Of a stretch of DNA of 56,790 nucleotides, positions 34,995 through 44,733 are shown piece by piece; the stretch's first letter is position 1; the number at the start of each line of letters is the position of its first letter. The stretch covers positions 1 to 56,790 of the forward strand of contig JAHLWP010000027.1 of NCBI GenBank assembly GCA_019057865.1. Reading direction: 5' to 3'. The notes beneath the pieces were generated by a model. The model had not been told where the DNA came from. It saw nothing but the letters and a program-made list of their open reading frames with translations, and searched no databases. Position numbers and translations under genes: made by a program. The DNA is from Promethearchaeota archaeon. GTDB lineage: Archaea > Asgardarchaeota > Lokiarchaeia > Sigyniarchaeales > SOKP01.

Positions 34995-36242
34995 TTACTC
35001 TACAAATTGTTTAATAACAAGTTCTAATTCCTTTTCCTTAATAAATTTCTTTTTAGTGATGGTAGAATGGACCTCTTTCATAATTTGAGGTAGAAACTTC
35101 TCGCAATTTTTAATTCCCATCTTTCGGCATTTCATTTTAACAGCATCTCCATGTAGGGTTGTTGGACCAAAAATGATATTCTCTTCTTGACCAACAATTT
35201 CTGGCCTATAAGGTGTAAAGCACATCCAATACTTATCTTTCTCTAAAGCACTCATTACGTGTAATTCACTTTCATGTAAAAAAGTATTTCTCCCTACTAT
35301 TGGCTTATTATATGGCAACGGTACACCTGATACCTTTTCTATAAACTTACAGAAATCATAAAGCTTAGATAGTTCGATTCCCGTATCAATTCCATAGAGC
35401 ATTTCTAAAGTTACAATAACTTCTTCAAAAGAAGTGTTTCCTGCACGATCTCCTAGTTTATTTGCTATTAAATCCATATAAATTGCTCCTTGCTCGATAG
35501 CTGCAATTGTAGAAGCCGTACCTAACCCAAAATCATCATGGACATGTATTCCAATAGGGATATCTTTTACTAAAGGCTTAATTTCCTTAATCAAATAAGA
35601 AATAGCCGGAATATTACAAGCACCAACTGTATCATACAACATTACCATGTTTGCACCAAACTTTACACCTTTTTCGATTGCCTTCTTTAGAATATTAATA
35701 TCCGAACGTGTAGCATCCACACAATCTAATATTGCTTTACCTCCTAATCGCTTTATTCTCTTTAAAACAGATGGAATTAGACTAATCATAACATCGGGAG
35801 AGATATTTTCATCACCTGTAAATAATTGAAGTTGCCACTTAGTCAAAACAATTCCAAATCCAATATAATCTAATTTTGCTTCTAATGATTTCTTAATTTC
35901 ATCAGTCCAACGTGTAGGATTTGAGCTTAAATGAGAATATGTTTTTAATTTTAACCCTAATTCTTTAATTTGATTAGCAAGATCCCATTGATCTTGAACT
36001 TGACCAATGTAGCCACAATCAATATGCTCTACACCTAGTTCTTCTAATTTTTCCACAATTTTAATTTTCTGATCTAGTGTATAGTACACACCTGGTGTTT
36101 CCTCTCCTTCTCTAATGGTAGAGTCTCGAACATAAACTCTTTTAGGGAGATTAAAAGATTCTCTTACATCATTTGAATAATTTAAAGGTGATATCCACCA
36201 TTTTTGGTTAAACCATTTAGATTCTTCTTCCATTTTATTCAC
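34995..36242 (-). CDS. HMGL-family condensing/lyase enzyme, paralog 1
   Basis: This 415-residue TIM-barrel enzyme is of the isopropylmalate/homocitrate/citramalate synthase and HMG-CoA lyase family. DSTIREGEETPGVYYTLDQK is the first motif. IHVHDDFGLG is the metal-binding HxH and ANKLGDRAGNTS the helix-loop. The family norm at the first motif is RDGEQ; here it is REGEE, and the acid after the Arg (Asp to Glu) is conservative. The long post-barrel region lacks the GKxSG loop and has no leucine-regulatory domain. Substrates cannot be assigned. A paralog lies 72 bases upstream on the same strand. Confidence 0.8.
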   Translation of the reverse strand: MNKMEEESKWFNQKWWISPLNYSNDVRESFNLPKRVYVRDSTIREGEETPGVYYTLDQKIKIVEKLEELGVEHIDCGYIGQVQDQWDLANQIKELGLKLKTYSHLSSNPTRWTDEIKKSLEAKLDYIGFGIVLTKWQLQLFTGDENISPDVMISLIPSVLKRIKRLGGKAILDCVDATRSDINILKKAIEKGVKFGANMVMLYDTVGACNIPAISYLIKEIKPLVKDIPIGIHVHDDFGLGTASTIAAIEQGAIYMDLIANKLGDRAGNTSFEEVIVTLEMLYGIDTGIELSKLYDFCKFIEKVSGVPLPYNKPIVGRNTFLHESELHVMSALEKDKYWMCFTPYRPEIVGQEENIIFGPTTLHGDAVKMKCRKMGIKNCEKFLPQIMKEVHSTITKKKFIKEKELELVIKQFVE

Positions 36243-36314
36243 TTTTATTAGGATTATATTTTATTTTTTTATTATTTTTAATATTTAATTTTCATTAATT
36301 TCATAGAACTCAAT

Positions 36315-37526
36315 CTACCTTACAATCTCTTTCGCTATATCTTCAAGTTCTTTTTCAGAAATGAAATTCTTATTTTTAATTCTATCTTTGATTTTTTCAC
36401 GAATGATATTAATATGACTATTAGTAGGATTTAGGTCCATTTTTTTCAATTTTGCTTTTATTGCCCTATCTTGAAGTGTAGTTGCTCCAAATATCAGCTT
36501 TCGTGTCTGTCCAACCACATAAGGTTGAAATAATTCCCAAGTAACCCAATTACCGAGTAAAATCTGCTCAACGTGTAAATCAGATTCATGTATAAAACAA
36601 TTTTTTCCTACAATAGCTTTATGAGATTGCAAAGGGGTTTTGCTATACTTTTCGATAAGTTGAGAAACCTCCATAATTTTTCCTAATTTTAAATTTAGAT
36701 TAAACCCATACAAAATCTCAAGAGCCATTATAACTTCTTCAGTTGCCGCATTTCCTGCTCTATCTCCTAAACCATTAAATACCACATCAACAACTTCAGC
36801 TCCTCCTTCTACTCCTGCAAGGGTAGTTGCCACGGCTAATCCAAGATCATTATGCGTATGGACTTCTATAGGTATATCTTTAACTATATTTTTAGTAAAA
36901 ACGACTGTTTCTTTAAATGCTAATGGTAACGCACATCCGTTTCCATCATAAACCACTACCCGATCTACTCCAGCATCAACAGCAATTTGCAAAAATCTTT
37001 CCCAAAATCTTGGAATAACACGACCAGATCCAAAAGCTACATATGCTCCCTGAGATTTTGCATATTCTATACCTTCGGTTATTCTTTCAAACACTTCTTT
37101 CTTAGTTTTTAAAGTGGGGCTGGGGACGAGTAAGAAATTAATATAATCTGCTTCTGAAGCCAAGATATCATCAACTTCTTTTTTTACATCTTCCACATAC
37201 ATTCTCGCGTGTGATGATAATTTCATTTTTATGCCTTCTTTTTTAAGAGCTTTAAAAGTCTCACTATGTTCTTTAATTCCTGCAGCATATCCTACTTCAA
37301 TTTCTTTTATTCCCATTTCTTCCAATAATTTAGCAATTTCAACCTTTTGGTCAATTGTAAAATAGGTTCCTGGTGTCTCTTCACCCTCTCTTAATGTGTC
37401 ATCTTTAACAATTATTTTCTCTGGCAATTTCATTTGATTTCTTACTGATTCTGCAAAATTCCATTCATAACTCCACCAACGTTGTTCTTTATCCATTCTC
37501 ATTGATGCCCAAGCATTTAACCACAT
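36315..37526 (-). CDS. HMGL-family condensing/lyase enzyme, paralog 2
   Basis: This 403-residue relative of the next gene has the same order: DDTLREGEETPGTYFTIDQK, then VHTHNDLGLAVATTLAG as the metal-binding HxH, and NGLGDRAGNAATEEVIM. Both copies share REGEETPG in place of the usual RDGEQ motif and have the same short C-terminal end. They may form a heteromer or act in sequence in an unusual carbon-chain pathway. The start TTG/ATG region near 37526 is tentative; ATG 37496 (MDKEQRWW) is also possible. Aconitase-like partner genes do not lie in the window. Confidence 0.8.
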   Translation of the reverse strand: MWLNAWASMRMDKEQRWWSYEWNFAESVRNQMKLPEKIIVKDDTLREGEETPGTYFTIDQKVEIAKLLEEMGIKEIEVGYAAGIKEHSETFKALKKEGIKMKLSSHARMYVEDVKKEVDDILASEADYINFLLVPSPTLKTKKEVFERITEGIEYAKSQGAYVAFGSGRVIPRFWERFLQIAVDAGVDRVVVYDGNGCALPLAFKETVVFTKNIVKDIPIEVHTHNDLGLAVATTLAGVEGGAEVVDVVFNGLGDRAGNAATEEVIMALEILYGFNLNLKLGKIMEVSQLIEKYSKTPLQSHKAIVGKNCFIHESDLHVEQILLGNWVTWELFQPYVVGQTRKLIFGATTLQDRAIKAKLKKMDLNPTNSHINIIREKIKDRIKNKNFISEKELEDIAKEIVR

Positions 37527-37660
37527 AAATTCAAGCCTTAAATTTTTTAATAAGGTTAATTCAATTAATAAATTTGTTCTATCTTATAAACTATAAATGC
37601 TTTTGAAGTATAAAAATTAAATCTTGGAAGTATTAAATAATAAAACCAAATTAATTTAGA

Positions 37661-38182
37661 CTAAACTTCAATATTTAATCCTTTTTTAATTCCTTCAAAA
37701 AGGATTATTCCAAGGGTAGCTAAAATAACCTCAGCGATTAAGACTTGAATAAACATTAGCCACAGTGGTAATAAGAGAACAATATATAAAATTACAGCAA
37801 CATAAAAAGAAATAATTATAGCATACAAAATTCCTCCTAAATATTTCAAAATTCTCTTATCCTTAAAATAGACTATGCAAAGCAACGCTGGAACATTTAC
37901 CCAACAACTATTTAAATCAATTAAACCTAATGGAGAAGTTAAATTTAAAAAAAATACACCTAAGACATTCCCAATTAAACCTTCAAATGGAAAAATAATA
38001 CACATTCCAACTATTAGTTCAGCAACTCGAAACTGGATCCCTAGAAAACTAATAGGCTGAAAAATATAACCTAAGGCAATATATAAAGCAGCAGTTATAG
38101 CTATTAAAGCAACTGTCAAACTAATGCTCCTTTGCTTAAAAATAAATGTTTTTTCTTCGCTAAGTTTGTTTTCAATAGTCAT
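37661..38182 (-). CDS. QueT-like transporter component
   Basis: This is a 173-residue membrane protein with about five spans. GIQFRVAELIVGMCIIF and the later GLIGNVLGVFFLNLTSPLG fit the QueT family of ECF substrate-binding components for queuosine precursors. In archaea related precursors feed archaeosine or queuosine in tRNA. No ATPase or T component is next to it. It starts at ATG 38182. I see no clear riboswitch in the about 170 bases before it. Confidence 0.75.
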   Translation of the reverse strand: MTIENKLSEEKTFIFKQRSISLTVALIAITAALYIALGYIFQPISFLGIQFRVAELIVGMCIIFPFEGLIGNVLGVFFLNLTSPLGLIDLNSCWVNVPALLCIVYFKDKRILKYLGGILYAIIISFYVAVILYIVLLLPLWLMFIQVLIAEVILATLGIILFEGIKKGLNIEV

Positions 38183-38356
38183 GATTATCCATAGAATAAT
38201 TAGAATTTCAATAAATGGTCATATTGATTTATAAATTAAAACTTTATGAATAATTAAGTTTAATAAATAAATCAGTTTTTAATACTTTTAAAGTTTTAAA
38301 AAACAATCTCATTGAACTTATCCTAAAAAAATAAGTAAAGTGATTAAAAAGAGAAT

Positions 38357-39688
38357 TTATGTAAAAGTATCGATTGTTTTTTGAGTCTTAATAAAATTTA
38401 TTAATTTACTACTTTTTTTCCAATATTTTAAATCAACCATGAAACCTTGAGCCATTTTTTTTATGGCATCATCAAAATTGTCAAGTGTAATCGACGATCC
38501 TAAAGCCATTGCATTTTTTACGGTTTCTCTGATGACCCAAACCCCTAAAGGAACAAGATAACCTCCACGAACCTCACGAAAAATTAAAACTCTTGCTTGT
38601 CTCCCAATATTATATAGGTATTCACAGACCTCTTTTCTCGCAGCATAATAAGCACCAGTAATATTGCTTGCGTAATTTTTTCTTCCTTGATAGAATTCAT
38701 AATCAGTCATTATCTGAGGTTTCAGATTTCGATTCCGACCATCGAGAGAGATATTCCATAAAGTATTTGGTGCCCAAACTTCGTTCATTTCATAAGTAAA
38801 CTTCCCTGGAAAAAGGAGAATTTTAAAATGATTATCAAGATAATTACTTTCAAAAATTTGGTAATCGTTAATCTCTGGAAATCTTTTAATCTCTTTAATT
38901 ACTGCTTTTGAAATTATATCATCCACAGCTGTAATAGTCCAGCGAGTGGGTACTAATCTACGATTTTTTTTTTGACCAAGCAATCCAGCAGAGAATATTC
39001 TTTTGATTGTTGATTGAGGTACATGCCCTTTAAAATAAAGATGCTCTGATACAGCATCTACTGCTTTTAAATCTGTATCTGATACACAATATTCTACTTT
39101 AGGATGAACTTTTACATTTTCAGTAATTCTAATTTTTTCAGTCATCCCAGTTGGACCGATTGGTGGGGCATGATTATCCATTAGCATTCTAAGATTCATT
39201 TTCTCTAATTTAGTTTCAGTATCAACAGGACGAGCAGCCATGGCTAACTCTTGAGATGCGTCTAATAGTTTTTGTACTTTTATAGGACGTGTATTTTTCC
39301 TACTTGTTTGACCTATGAAGACATTAGTTTTAAAATTATTTCTAACTAAGCTACTTCTATAGCTTACAATTTCGGCCATTTGTTTACCAAACCAGAGCTC
39401 TGGAGCATCAAGGATATAATTATCGGGAACATTTAAATTCAACTTAAACTCCTGAAAAGGAACAAGAGGTCCTAAATATACGTTAGGATAACTAAAATTT
39501 CCTACAAAGAAACCAGGAGGACTTGCACCAAAAATATCTACATCTCTAATAGTTTTATCTAATTTATAGGGGACTAGAGATTTCAATACGGATTTTTTTA
39601 ATAAGATTGGACAAGACTTTTTACCACAAAGAAATCTCGCTCCTTTACATCGGAGACATATATTTTTTTCTGTCGGAGGCCTGACCAC
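38357..39688 (-). CDS. Nre-family archaeal DNA repair protein
   Basis: This is a 443-residue protein of the NreA/NreB family. The N-terminal zinc finger CLRCKGARFLCGKKSC has Cys 11, 14, 21 and 26. The central part is conserved over its length (DIFGASPPGFFVGNFSYPNV, then LGPLVPFQEF). The C-terminal QKTIDTF resembles the PCNA-interacting motif QxxLxxFF, but the final aromatic is Thr. In Haloferax, NreA needs this motif for PCNA contact in repair of alkylation damage; here it may be weak. It starts at GTG 39688. Confidence 0.88.
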   Translation of the reverse strand: MVRPPTEKNICLRCKGARFLCGKKSCPILLKKSVLKSLVPYKLDKTIRDVDIFGASPPGFFVGNFSYPNVYLGPLVPFQEFKLNLNVPDNYILDAPELWFGKQMAEIVSYRSSLVRNNFKTNVFIGQTSRKNTRPIKVQKLLDASQELAMAARPVDTETKLEKMNLRMLMDNHAPPIGPTGMTEKIRITENVKVHPKVEYCVSDTDLKAVDAVSEHLYFKGHVPQSTIKRIFSAGLLGQKKNRRLVPTRWTITAVDDIISKAVIKEIKRFPEINDYQIFESNYLDNHFKILLFPGKFTYEMNEVWAPNTLWNISLDGRNRNLKPQIMTDYEFYQGRKNYASNITGAYYAARKEVCEYLYNIGRQARVLIFREVRGGYLVPLGVWVIRETVKNAMALGSSITLDNFDDAIKKMAQGFMVDLKYWKKSSKLINFIKTQKTIDTFT

Positions 39689-39916
39689 TATTTTCTCTCT
39701 AAAACTTTATTCTTGTTTAATAATAAAAAACGTTTCTTATTATTAAAAAGGTAAAGGAGTTTAAATTTTTAATATTTATATTAAAGAACCAACATTCTAT
39801 TTTTATTAATTATAAAATATTTGATAAGTAATAATTTATTACAAAAACTTATAATTTATAATAAATTGTAATATTTTGTAATATGTAAAAATAAATATAT
39901 TTTTTTTGTGATCTTA

Positions 39917-40171
39917 ATGGAAAAAGAAAAACCAAAAATATTACATACTGAGTTAAAAGGCAATCTCTCAACGCGTTTTAACATTATTAAATCCGCTTTG
40001 GGGATACAAAATGATGCAGAAGTTGTTCGTTATTTAATTCAGAATTATTTTAAGGAATATTTGGAAGGGCAAAAAATGGTAGCTAGGGAAGAATTAGAGG
40101 AAGACCGAGAAATTATTAAGAAATTTATGGAAAAATATGGAGATGAATGGAGAAAACTCGGTGAAGATTAG
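39917..40171 (+). CDS. antitoxin-like protein paired with Doc/Fic
   Basis: Taken from ATG 39917 rather than the GTG at 39908, this is an 84-residue protein. STRFNIIKSALGIQNDAEV with RYLIQNYFKEYL looks like a ribbon-helix-helix DNA-binding unit. A charged helical C-terminus follows (EELEEDREIIKKFMEKYGD), which would bind and block the toxin. Its stop shares one base with the GTG start of the Doc gene, so both are made together. The unit follows the usual antitoxin-first order. Confidence 0.7.
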   Translation: MEKEKPKILHTELKGNLSTRFNIIKSALGIQNDAEVVRYLIQNYFKEYLEGQKMVAREELEEDREIIKKFMEKYGDEWRKLGED

Positions 40172-40545
40172 TGGCATGGATTCCTTCAGTTGAATATATT
40201 GAAACCTTATTTGAAGGTCAGATTAAAGCAGGACACTTAATGAATCGTCAGGGATTGATATCTACTCTTGATAAAGTTAAATGGGGTGTTCCTTTCCAAG
40301 ATGCTCCAACTATCTGGGATAAAGTCACTATTTTGTATAAGGAAATTATAGAGAATCATTATTTTTCTGACGGAAATAAAAGAATAGGTGCTTTGTTAGC
40401 ATATATATTCCTATTTAAAAATGGATATGAATTTTCACCAATTGAAGGCGAGATTTATAGTGTAACTATGAATGTTGCGCAAGGATTAATAGAATTTGAA
40501 AAGCTTAAAGAATGGTTTAATAAGAATTCTAGGAAAGTAAAGTAA
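40171..40545 (+). CDS. Doc/Fic-family toxin
   Basis: This is a 124-residue protein. HYFSDGNKRIGALLAY (63-78) is the Fic core HxFxxGNKR, matching the Doc (death-on-curing) group, which phosphorylates elongation factor Tu in bacteria; archaeal targets are unknown. The motif histidine and the second arginine/lysine are intact, so the enzyme is probably active. The N-terminal inhibitory helix is absent, as in Doc. GTG 40171 overlaps the antitoxin stop. Confidence 0.85.
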   Translation: MAWIPSVEYIETLFEGQIKAGHLMNRQGLISTLDKVKWGVPFQDAPTIWDKVTILYKEIIENHYFSDGNKRIGALLAYIFLFKNGYEFSPIEGEIYSVTMNVAQGLIEFEKLKEWFNKNSRKVK

Positions 40546-40701
40546 TAGAAATGGAAAAGACTTAACCAAAATTTAAAAACCTAATGTTAAGTTGATATTT
40601 TATATCTTTTTAATTTCTTAACATGAACTATGTGAACTAGTGCAATTAAACTGAATATTAAATTCAAATTTGCCAATTTGAAATAGGAAAAATAAGATTA
40701 A

Positions 40702-41277
40702 TCAAAGAATTTTGTCATAATCTAATTCATGAGAATCCATTATTCTTTTGGTCATTTCTTTAAAACTATGGAGGATATTTGTATTTTCCTTTGAAGAAGT
40801 CTTCAAAAAATCCTTTTCATCATGTTTATCAAGGAAATTCTCAATAGTTAATTCATCTACTTTATGCTTTTTATTTTTTTGAACCAAATCAAGTTTAGTT
40901 CCAATTAAAACTTTTGGACGATCATGAAGGTTACGCTCAATTAAATTATCATACCACCAATCTAATTTAATAAGGGTATCCATTTTCAATAAATCAAAAA
41001 CCAAAAAAATGCCATTCGCCCCATTAATATAATACTTAAATAACTTCTTAAATTGCTCTTGCCCCCCAAAATCCCATAGTGAAAGCCTTACTTTATTTTT
41101 CTTGCCTCTTACTATTATAGGGATGTCATAGGTATAAAAATCTATTCCAATAGTCAATTGAGTGTTTGTGTCAAATGTATCAAAACATAGTCTTCTTGCA
41201 ATACAGGTTTTTCCTACTCCACCATCCCCTATAAGACAAATTTTAAACACGTAAAGAGGACCTTCTCTTTCAAACAT
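40702..41277 (-). CDS. Rab-like small GTPase
   Basis: This is a 191-residue GTPase of the eukaryote-like Rab/Ras branch. The P-loop is GDGGVGKT (17-24), switch I carries QLTIGIDF with the conserved Thr (40-47), and switch II is WDFGGQE (68-74). The guanine motif reads GTKLD (126-130) in place of NKxD, as in several Asgard GTPases. G5 is TSSKEN. The C-terminus has no prenylation cysteine. No GAP- or GEF-like gene lies next to it. It starts at ATG 41277 and is monocistronic. Confidence 0.9.
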   Translation of the reverse strand: MFEREGPLYVFKICLIGDGGVGKTCIARRLCFDTFDTNTQLTIGIDFYTYDIPIIVRGKKNKVRLSLWDFGGQEQFKKLFKYYINGANGIFLVFDLLKMDTLIKLDWWYDNLIERNLHDRPKVLIGTKLDLVQKNKKHKVDELTIENFLDKHDEKDFLKTSSKENTNILHSFKEMTKRIMDSHELDYDKIL

Positions 41278-41412
41278 TGATTACTCACTTTTCTAATAGA
41301 TGAACTTTTATTTAAAAATTTAGATTAATTTCGTACTTTTATCTATATCAATATTATCTTTATGTCCAAATCAATAAAAATAAATTCATTATATTTTAAA
41401 AATGAATGAGAA

Positions 41413-42003
41413 TCATAATTTTCTACACAATAATTCTCCTTTACCTATAGGTACAATTAATGCATCCACGCGTTTATCAGCTAAAACCTTTTCCAACATA
41501 GGTTTTAAAGTTTCATAATGATTTATTGCATTATCTGCAACAAAAATCCCCCCCCTAACCATATTTGGAATCACTAAATCATAGCATTCTTCATAAATCT
41601 CTTTTTCAGCATCTAAAAAGCAAAATGATATTTTCTTAAAGTTTTTTATAAACTTACGGGCATCACCTTCAATTAATTCAATATAATGTTCCATTTCTGT
41701 TATTTTGAATGTTTCTTTTGCTAATTCTATTTTTTCCTTTAAAATTTCGAAGGTTATTACTTTATTCTCGGTCAAATTACAAGCAATAGCAATCCATAGA
41801 GTGGAATATCCAGCACTAGTTCCTATTTCTAAAAATTCTCCTTTAGGTGCACTTGCAGCTAAAATCGAAAGGAATCTACCTGTATCAGGTGTTATTTGCC
41901 GCAATCTTCTTAATCTTGGAGTTCCATCACTTCGATCTCTTGAATCAATATCTTCTAAATATTCCATCCTTTTTTTTATATTTTCAGGTATATTATGAAA
42001 CAT
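41413..42003 (-). CDS. O-methyltransferase, SAM-dependent
   Basis: This is a 196-residue class-I methyltransferase. [18 protein letters not shown] is the SAM-binding motif I, and [12 protein letters not shown] with LIEGDARKF follow as motif II region. [10 protein letters not shown] is a motif of the catechol/caffeoyl-CoA type, including the metal-binding Asp. Substrates are likely phenolic hydroxyls or other O-acceptors, not determined. It starts at ATG 42003, 25 bases after the GNAT gene on the same strand. Confidence 0.85.
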   Translation of the reverse strand: MFHNIPENIKKRMEYLEDIDSRDRSDGTPRLRRLRQITPDTGRFLSILAASAPKGEFLEIGTSAGYSTLWIAIACNLTENKVITFEILKEKIELAKETFKITEMEHYIELIEGDARKFIKNFKKISFCFLDAEKEIYEECYDLVIPNMVRGGIFVADNAINHYETLKPMLEKVLADKRVDALIVPIGKGELLCRKL

Positions 42004-42028
42004 TTTCCATCATTGAATTTTATTCTAA

Positions 42029-42493
42029 TTAAAAATATTTAATCCAAATTGTAGCATCATCATCAGGATAAAATGCAGGTATAGTTGAGGCTTCCCGGAA
42101 ACCCACATTCTTATAGAAAAGTTTGCTAATTTTGTTTTCCCTTTCCATAAAGAGATAAATAACACGTAGTTTACATCCATCCACGGAAAAGTATTTTTTT
42201 GCTTCATCAATTAACGTTATTATCAATAGTTTTGCAATACCTTGACGTCTAAAACTAGAATTAACCCCTAATCCAACTAATTCCACAACACCATCATTTA
42301 AACCACCCCGTCTATCCCATGAAATAGTTCCAATTACTTTTTCATCAGTTATACATAAAAGTGTTTTTAATTTATAAACTAAATCCTTAGCAAACTGCTC
42401 TGCTCGCTGGTGATGATTTTCAACTTCCGTAAGATACATAGTTATAAGGAGTTCAATATCTTTCTCTGAAGCATATCTAATTACTTTTTCCAT
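42029..42493 (-). CDS. GNAT-family acetyltransferase
   Basis: This is a 154-residue protein. VIGTISWDRRGG, then VVELVGLGVNSSFRRQGIAK (motif A; RRQGIAK is the acetyl-CoA pyrophosphate loop) and a final KLFYKNVGFREA mark the GNAT fold. The substrate amine is unknown. It starts at ATG 42493 and is followed by the O-methyltransferase gene in one likely operon. Confidence 0.88.
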   Translation of the reverse strand: MEKVIRYASEKDIELLITMYLTEVENHHQRAEQFAKDLVYKLKTLLCITDEKVIGTISWDRRGGLNDGVVELVGLGVNSSFRRQGIAKLLIITLIDEAKKYFSVDGCKLRVIYLFMERENKISKLFYKNVGFREASTIPAFYPDDDATIWIKYF

Positions 42494-42676
42494 TAACTTT
42501 ATCTCTTTTAAATAAATTTCTCTTTGTAATCTATAACATAATTTTAATGAAAAAATTTTACTTTTAGTGACCCCCCTTATTATTTTTAAATAACTTTAGA
42601 CTTCAACTTACAATTCAAATGATAAATAATATTTAAAAATGATAAATAAAATAATTCCAATTACTGGTGGTTAATT

Positions 42677-42937
42677 CTGGGTTATATTAAAGAAACTGCT
42701 GAAGTAATTAAGGACTCATTAAAAGGAATTTCAAATAAAAAGAAGTTTAAGAAACTTATCGATAATATGATTTTTGCTATAGAGACAAAAACAGTTAGTG
42801 AATATTTTTTTTATAAATATAAAGTCTTAGAAGAATTAGCGCCACTTATTAATTTGAAAAAAGAAAAAGATAAAGAATATTTAGAGAAGTATAAAAAAAT
42901 AAAACGTTATTATAATAAACATTATAAAAGTAATTAA
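42677..42937 (+). pseudogene. 86-codon frame without a standard start
   Basis: The plus strand is open from before CTG 42677 to TAA 42935-42937 and reads LGYIKETAEVIKDSL, KKKFKKLIDNMIFAIETKT, then FYKYKVLEELAP. The sequence is helical, lysine-rich and protein-like. No ATG, GTG or TTG lies at its head: the first ATG is about 40 codons in. A short ATG frame 20 bases upstream (MINKIIPITGG) stops just before it in another frame, so a frameshift may have split the gene. It runs into the end of the beta-propeller gene on the other strand. Confidence 0.35.
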
Positions 42938-44571
42938 AAGCTAAAAGCTTTAATGAATTTTTTTCCAATTATTTCCATTCCACGTTTTATAAATTCCCCT
43001 TTTCCAATATGTCCTTCATTATATTCTTTGTGCGTATCCTTGAATTTCTCCCACTTAAGTCCAAGGTGTATCATTAAATGTTCTTTAAGATTATCTATTT
43101 TATCAATATTTTTTTCTATTCGATTATAAATTATCGCTTTTCGTTTCACTTTTGTTTTACTATAAGTTACTTTGATAACAATACCTGCAATTGCGCTCAC
43201 AACGCCACCAACAATAGCTTGGAGCCAAAAAGGAATATCACTTAACCAATTAAAAGGATTAACTCCAGGTTCAGCACATGATCTTTGATCTGGATTTTTA
43301 ATTAAGACTATATCATAATTGCCTCCTCCATAACTTTTTGTAATACCAATAATAAACATATTATCTTCTCCGTCAAAATCTATTCCGTATCCTTGTTCAT
43401 CATAATTACCACCCCAAACACTACAATATTCTCTGTTACCTAAACTATCATATTTTAACCAACAGATTTCACCATCATCATCACCATTACCAAAAAATTT
43501 ACTGCCCACTACATAGATATATCCGAAAGAATCAAAAGCTAATCCATCAGCAAAATCTGTATATGAACCTCCATAAGTTCTGGCCCATAAAAGTGCTCCA
43601 CTATTATGATATTTCAATAGGCAAATATCTCCATTTGCCCCATTTGCATCCGCATCGGTTATACCACCAATATAAACATAATCATCAGGTCCTACTTCAA
43701 TACAAGTTCCCATATCATTGCCAGAACTTTCCCAAAGTTTATCAAATTGAAAATCACCATTACTATTATATTTGAGTAAAAAGATTTCGCTCATTCCATA
43801 TTGAACTGAACAACAACGATATCCTGTTACATAAATCATATCTAACGAATCAATAGCAATTGCAATACCATATGCAATATCAAAATATCCAACTCCGGCT
43901 TTCCAAGTTCTTTCCCATTCAAATCCGCCTGTGCTATTAAATTTAAATAGATCCATTTCATAATCATAGACCATAGACCCTGGATCCAAGTCGTTATTAC
44001 TACAAATATACACATTTCCTAATGAATCTACATCTAACCCTACACCGAATGGAGCATAAGGAAGACAATTACCAAATGTTTGATTCCATAATTGTTCTCC
44101 ATCGCTGTCATATTTTATTAATACCATCTTAAGTTGATTACTACCATAAAATATTTGCCCTCCTACATATACGCTTCCATTAGGACCTAAAGCAATAGCT
44201 GTTCCATAATTATCATCAAATCCCTCATACCATTCTCTTTGCCATATTTTATTGCCTGAATTGTTAAATCTACTTAATATAATTTTTTTATGTCCTAAGT
44301 TAATATCTGTTTCATATCCCACAATGTAAATATCACCTGTAATCTTGTCTACTTCTATATCATATCCCCAGTCTTCGGATGTATTACCTAGTGTTAGGTA
44401 CCACTCTTCCGCCGCTATTAATGGAAATTTCATATTATCCCTATAATTTTTATTTTCAACATAAATAGGCATTAGAGACAAATTAATAAAAGTGCATAGA
44501 AATCCGCTGAAAAAAAGTAAATAAAGCAATTTGAATCCTATTAACTTAAATCTTGTATTTAATTTAGCCAT
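42934..44571 (-). CDS. SBBP-type beta-propeller surface protein
   Basis: This is a 545-residue protein. An N-terminal signal or anchor (LLYLLFFSGFLCTFINLSL) leads into about seven repeats of the SBBP kind, each with ILLKYxxxGxxxW and DxxGNxYxxG patterns (for example DSLGNVYICSN and DSFGYIYVVGS). Residues about 440-475 form a membrane span (VGGVVSAIAGIVIKVTY), followed by a basic cytoplasmic tail that ends KKFIKAFSF. It is probably exposed outside the cell. A sister of this protein begins at the right edge of the window. Confidence 0.82.
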   Translation of the reverse strand: MAKLNTRFKLIGFKLLYLLFFSGFLCTFINLSLMPIYVENKNYRDNMKFPLIAAEEWYLTLGNTSEDWGYDIEVDKITGDIYIVGYETDINLGHKKIILSRFNNSGNKIWQREWYEGFDDNYGTAIALGPNGSVYVGGQIFYGSNQLKMVLIKYDSDGEQLWNQTFGNCLPYAPFGVGLDVDSLGNVYICSNNDLDPGSMVYDYEMDLFKFNSTGGFEWERTWKAGVGYFDIAYGIAIAIDSLDMIYVTGYRCCSVQYGMSEIFLLKYNSNGDFQFDKLWESSGNDMGTCIEVGPDDYVYIGGITDADANGANGDICLLKYHNSGALLWARTYGGSYTDFADGLAFDSFGYIYVVGSKFFGNGDDDGEICWLKYDSLGNREYCSVWGGNYDEQGYGIDFDGEDNMFIIGITKSYGGGNYDIVLIKNPDQRSCAEPGVNPFNWLSDIPFWLQAIVGGVVSAIAGIVIKVTYSKTKVKRKAIIYNRIEKNIDKIDNLKEHLMIHLGLKWEKFKDTHKEYNEGHIGKGEFIKRGMEIIGKKFIKAFSF

Positions 44572-44733
44572 CTTTCAACTAACTTTACAACTTGATAATT
44601 TTGTTTGAATTGAATTGGATAAGAATTTAAAAGAGATTAAATCTAAATCTTAATTTATATTGTTCAGTTGAGATTTAAAAGTTTTTACTATTCATTAAAA
44701 ACAAAAATTAGACTTTTATAAAATTATAATAGT

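Noticed and set aside
38183..38356. preQ1 riboswitch near queT
   Set aside because: It would be expected upstream of the start on the minus strand; no H-type pseudoknot pattern is seen there.
42847..42933. Terminator hairpin
   Set aside because: Only A- and T-rich runs are visible and no stable stem.
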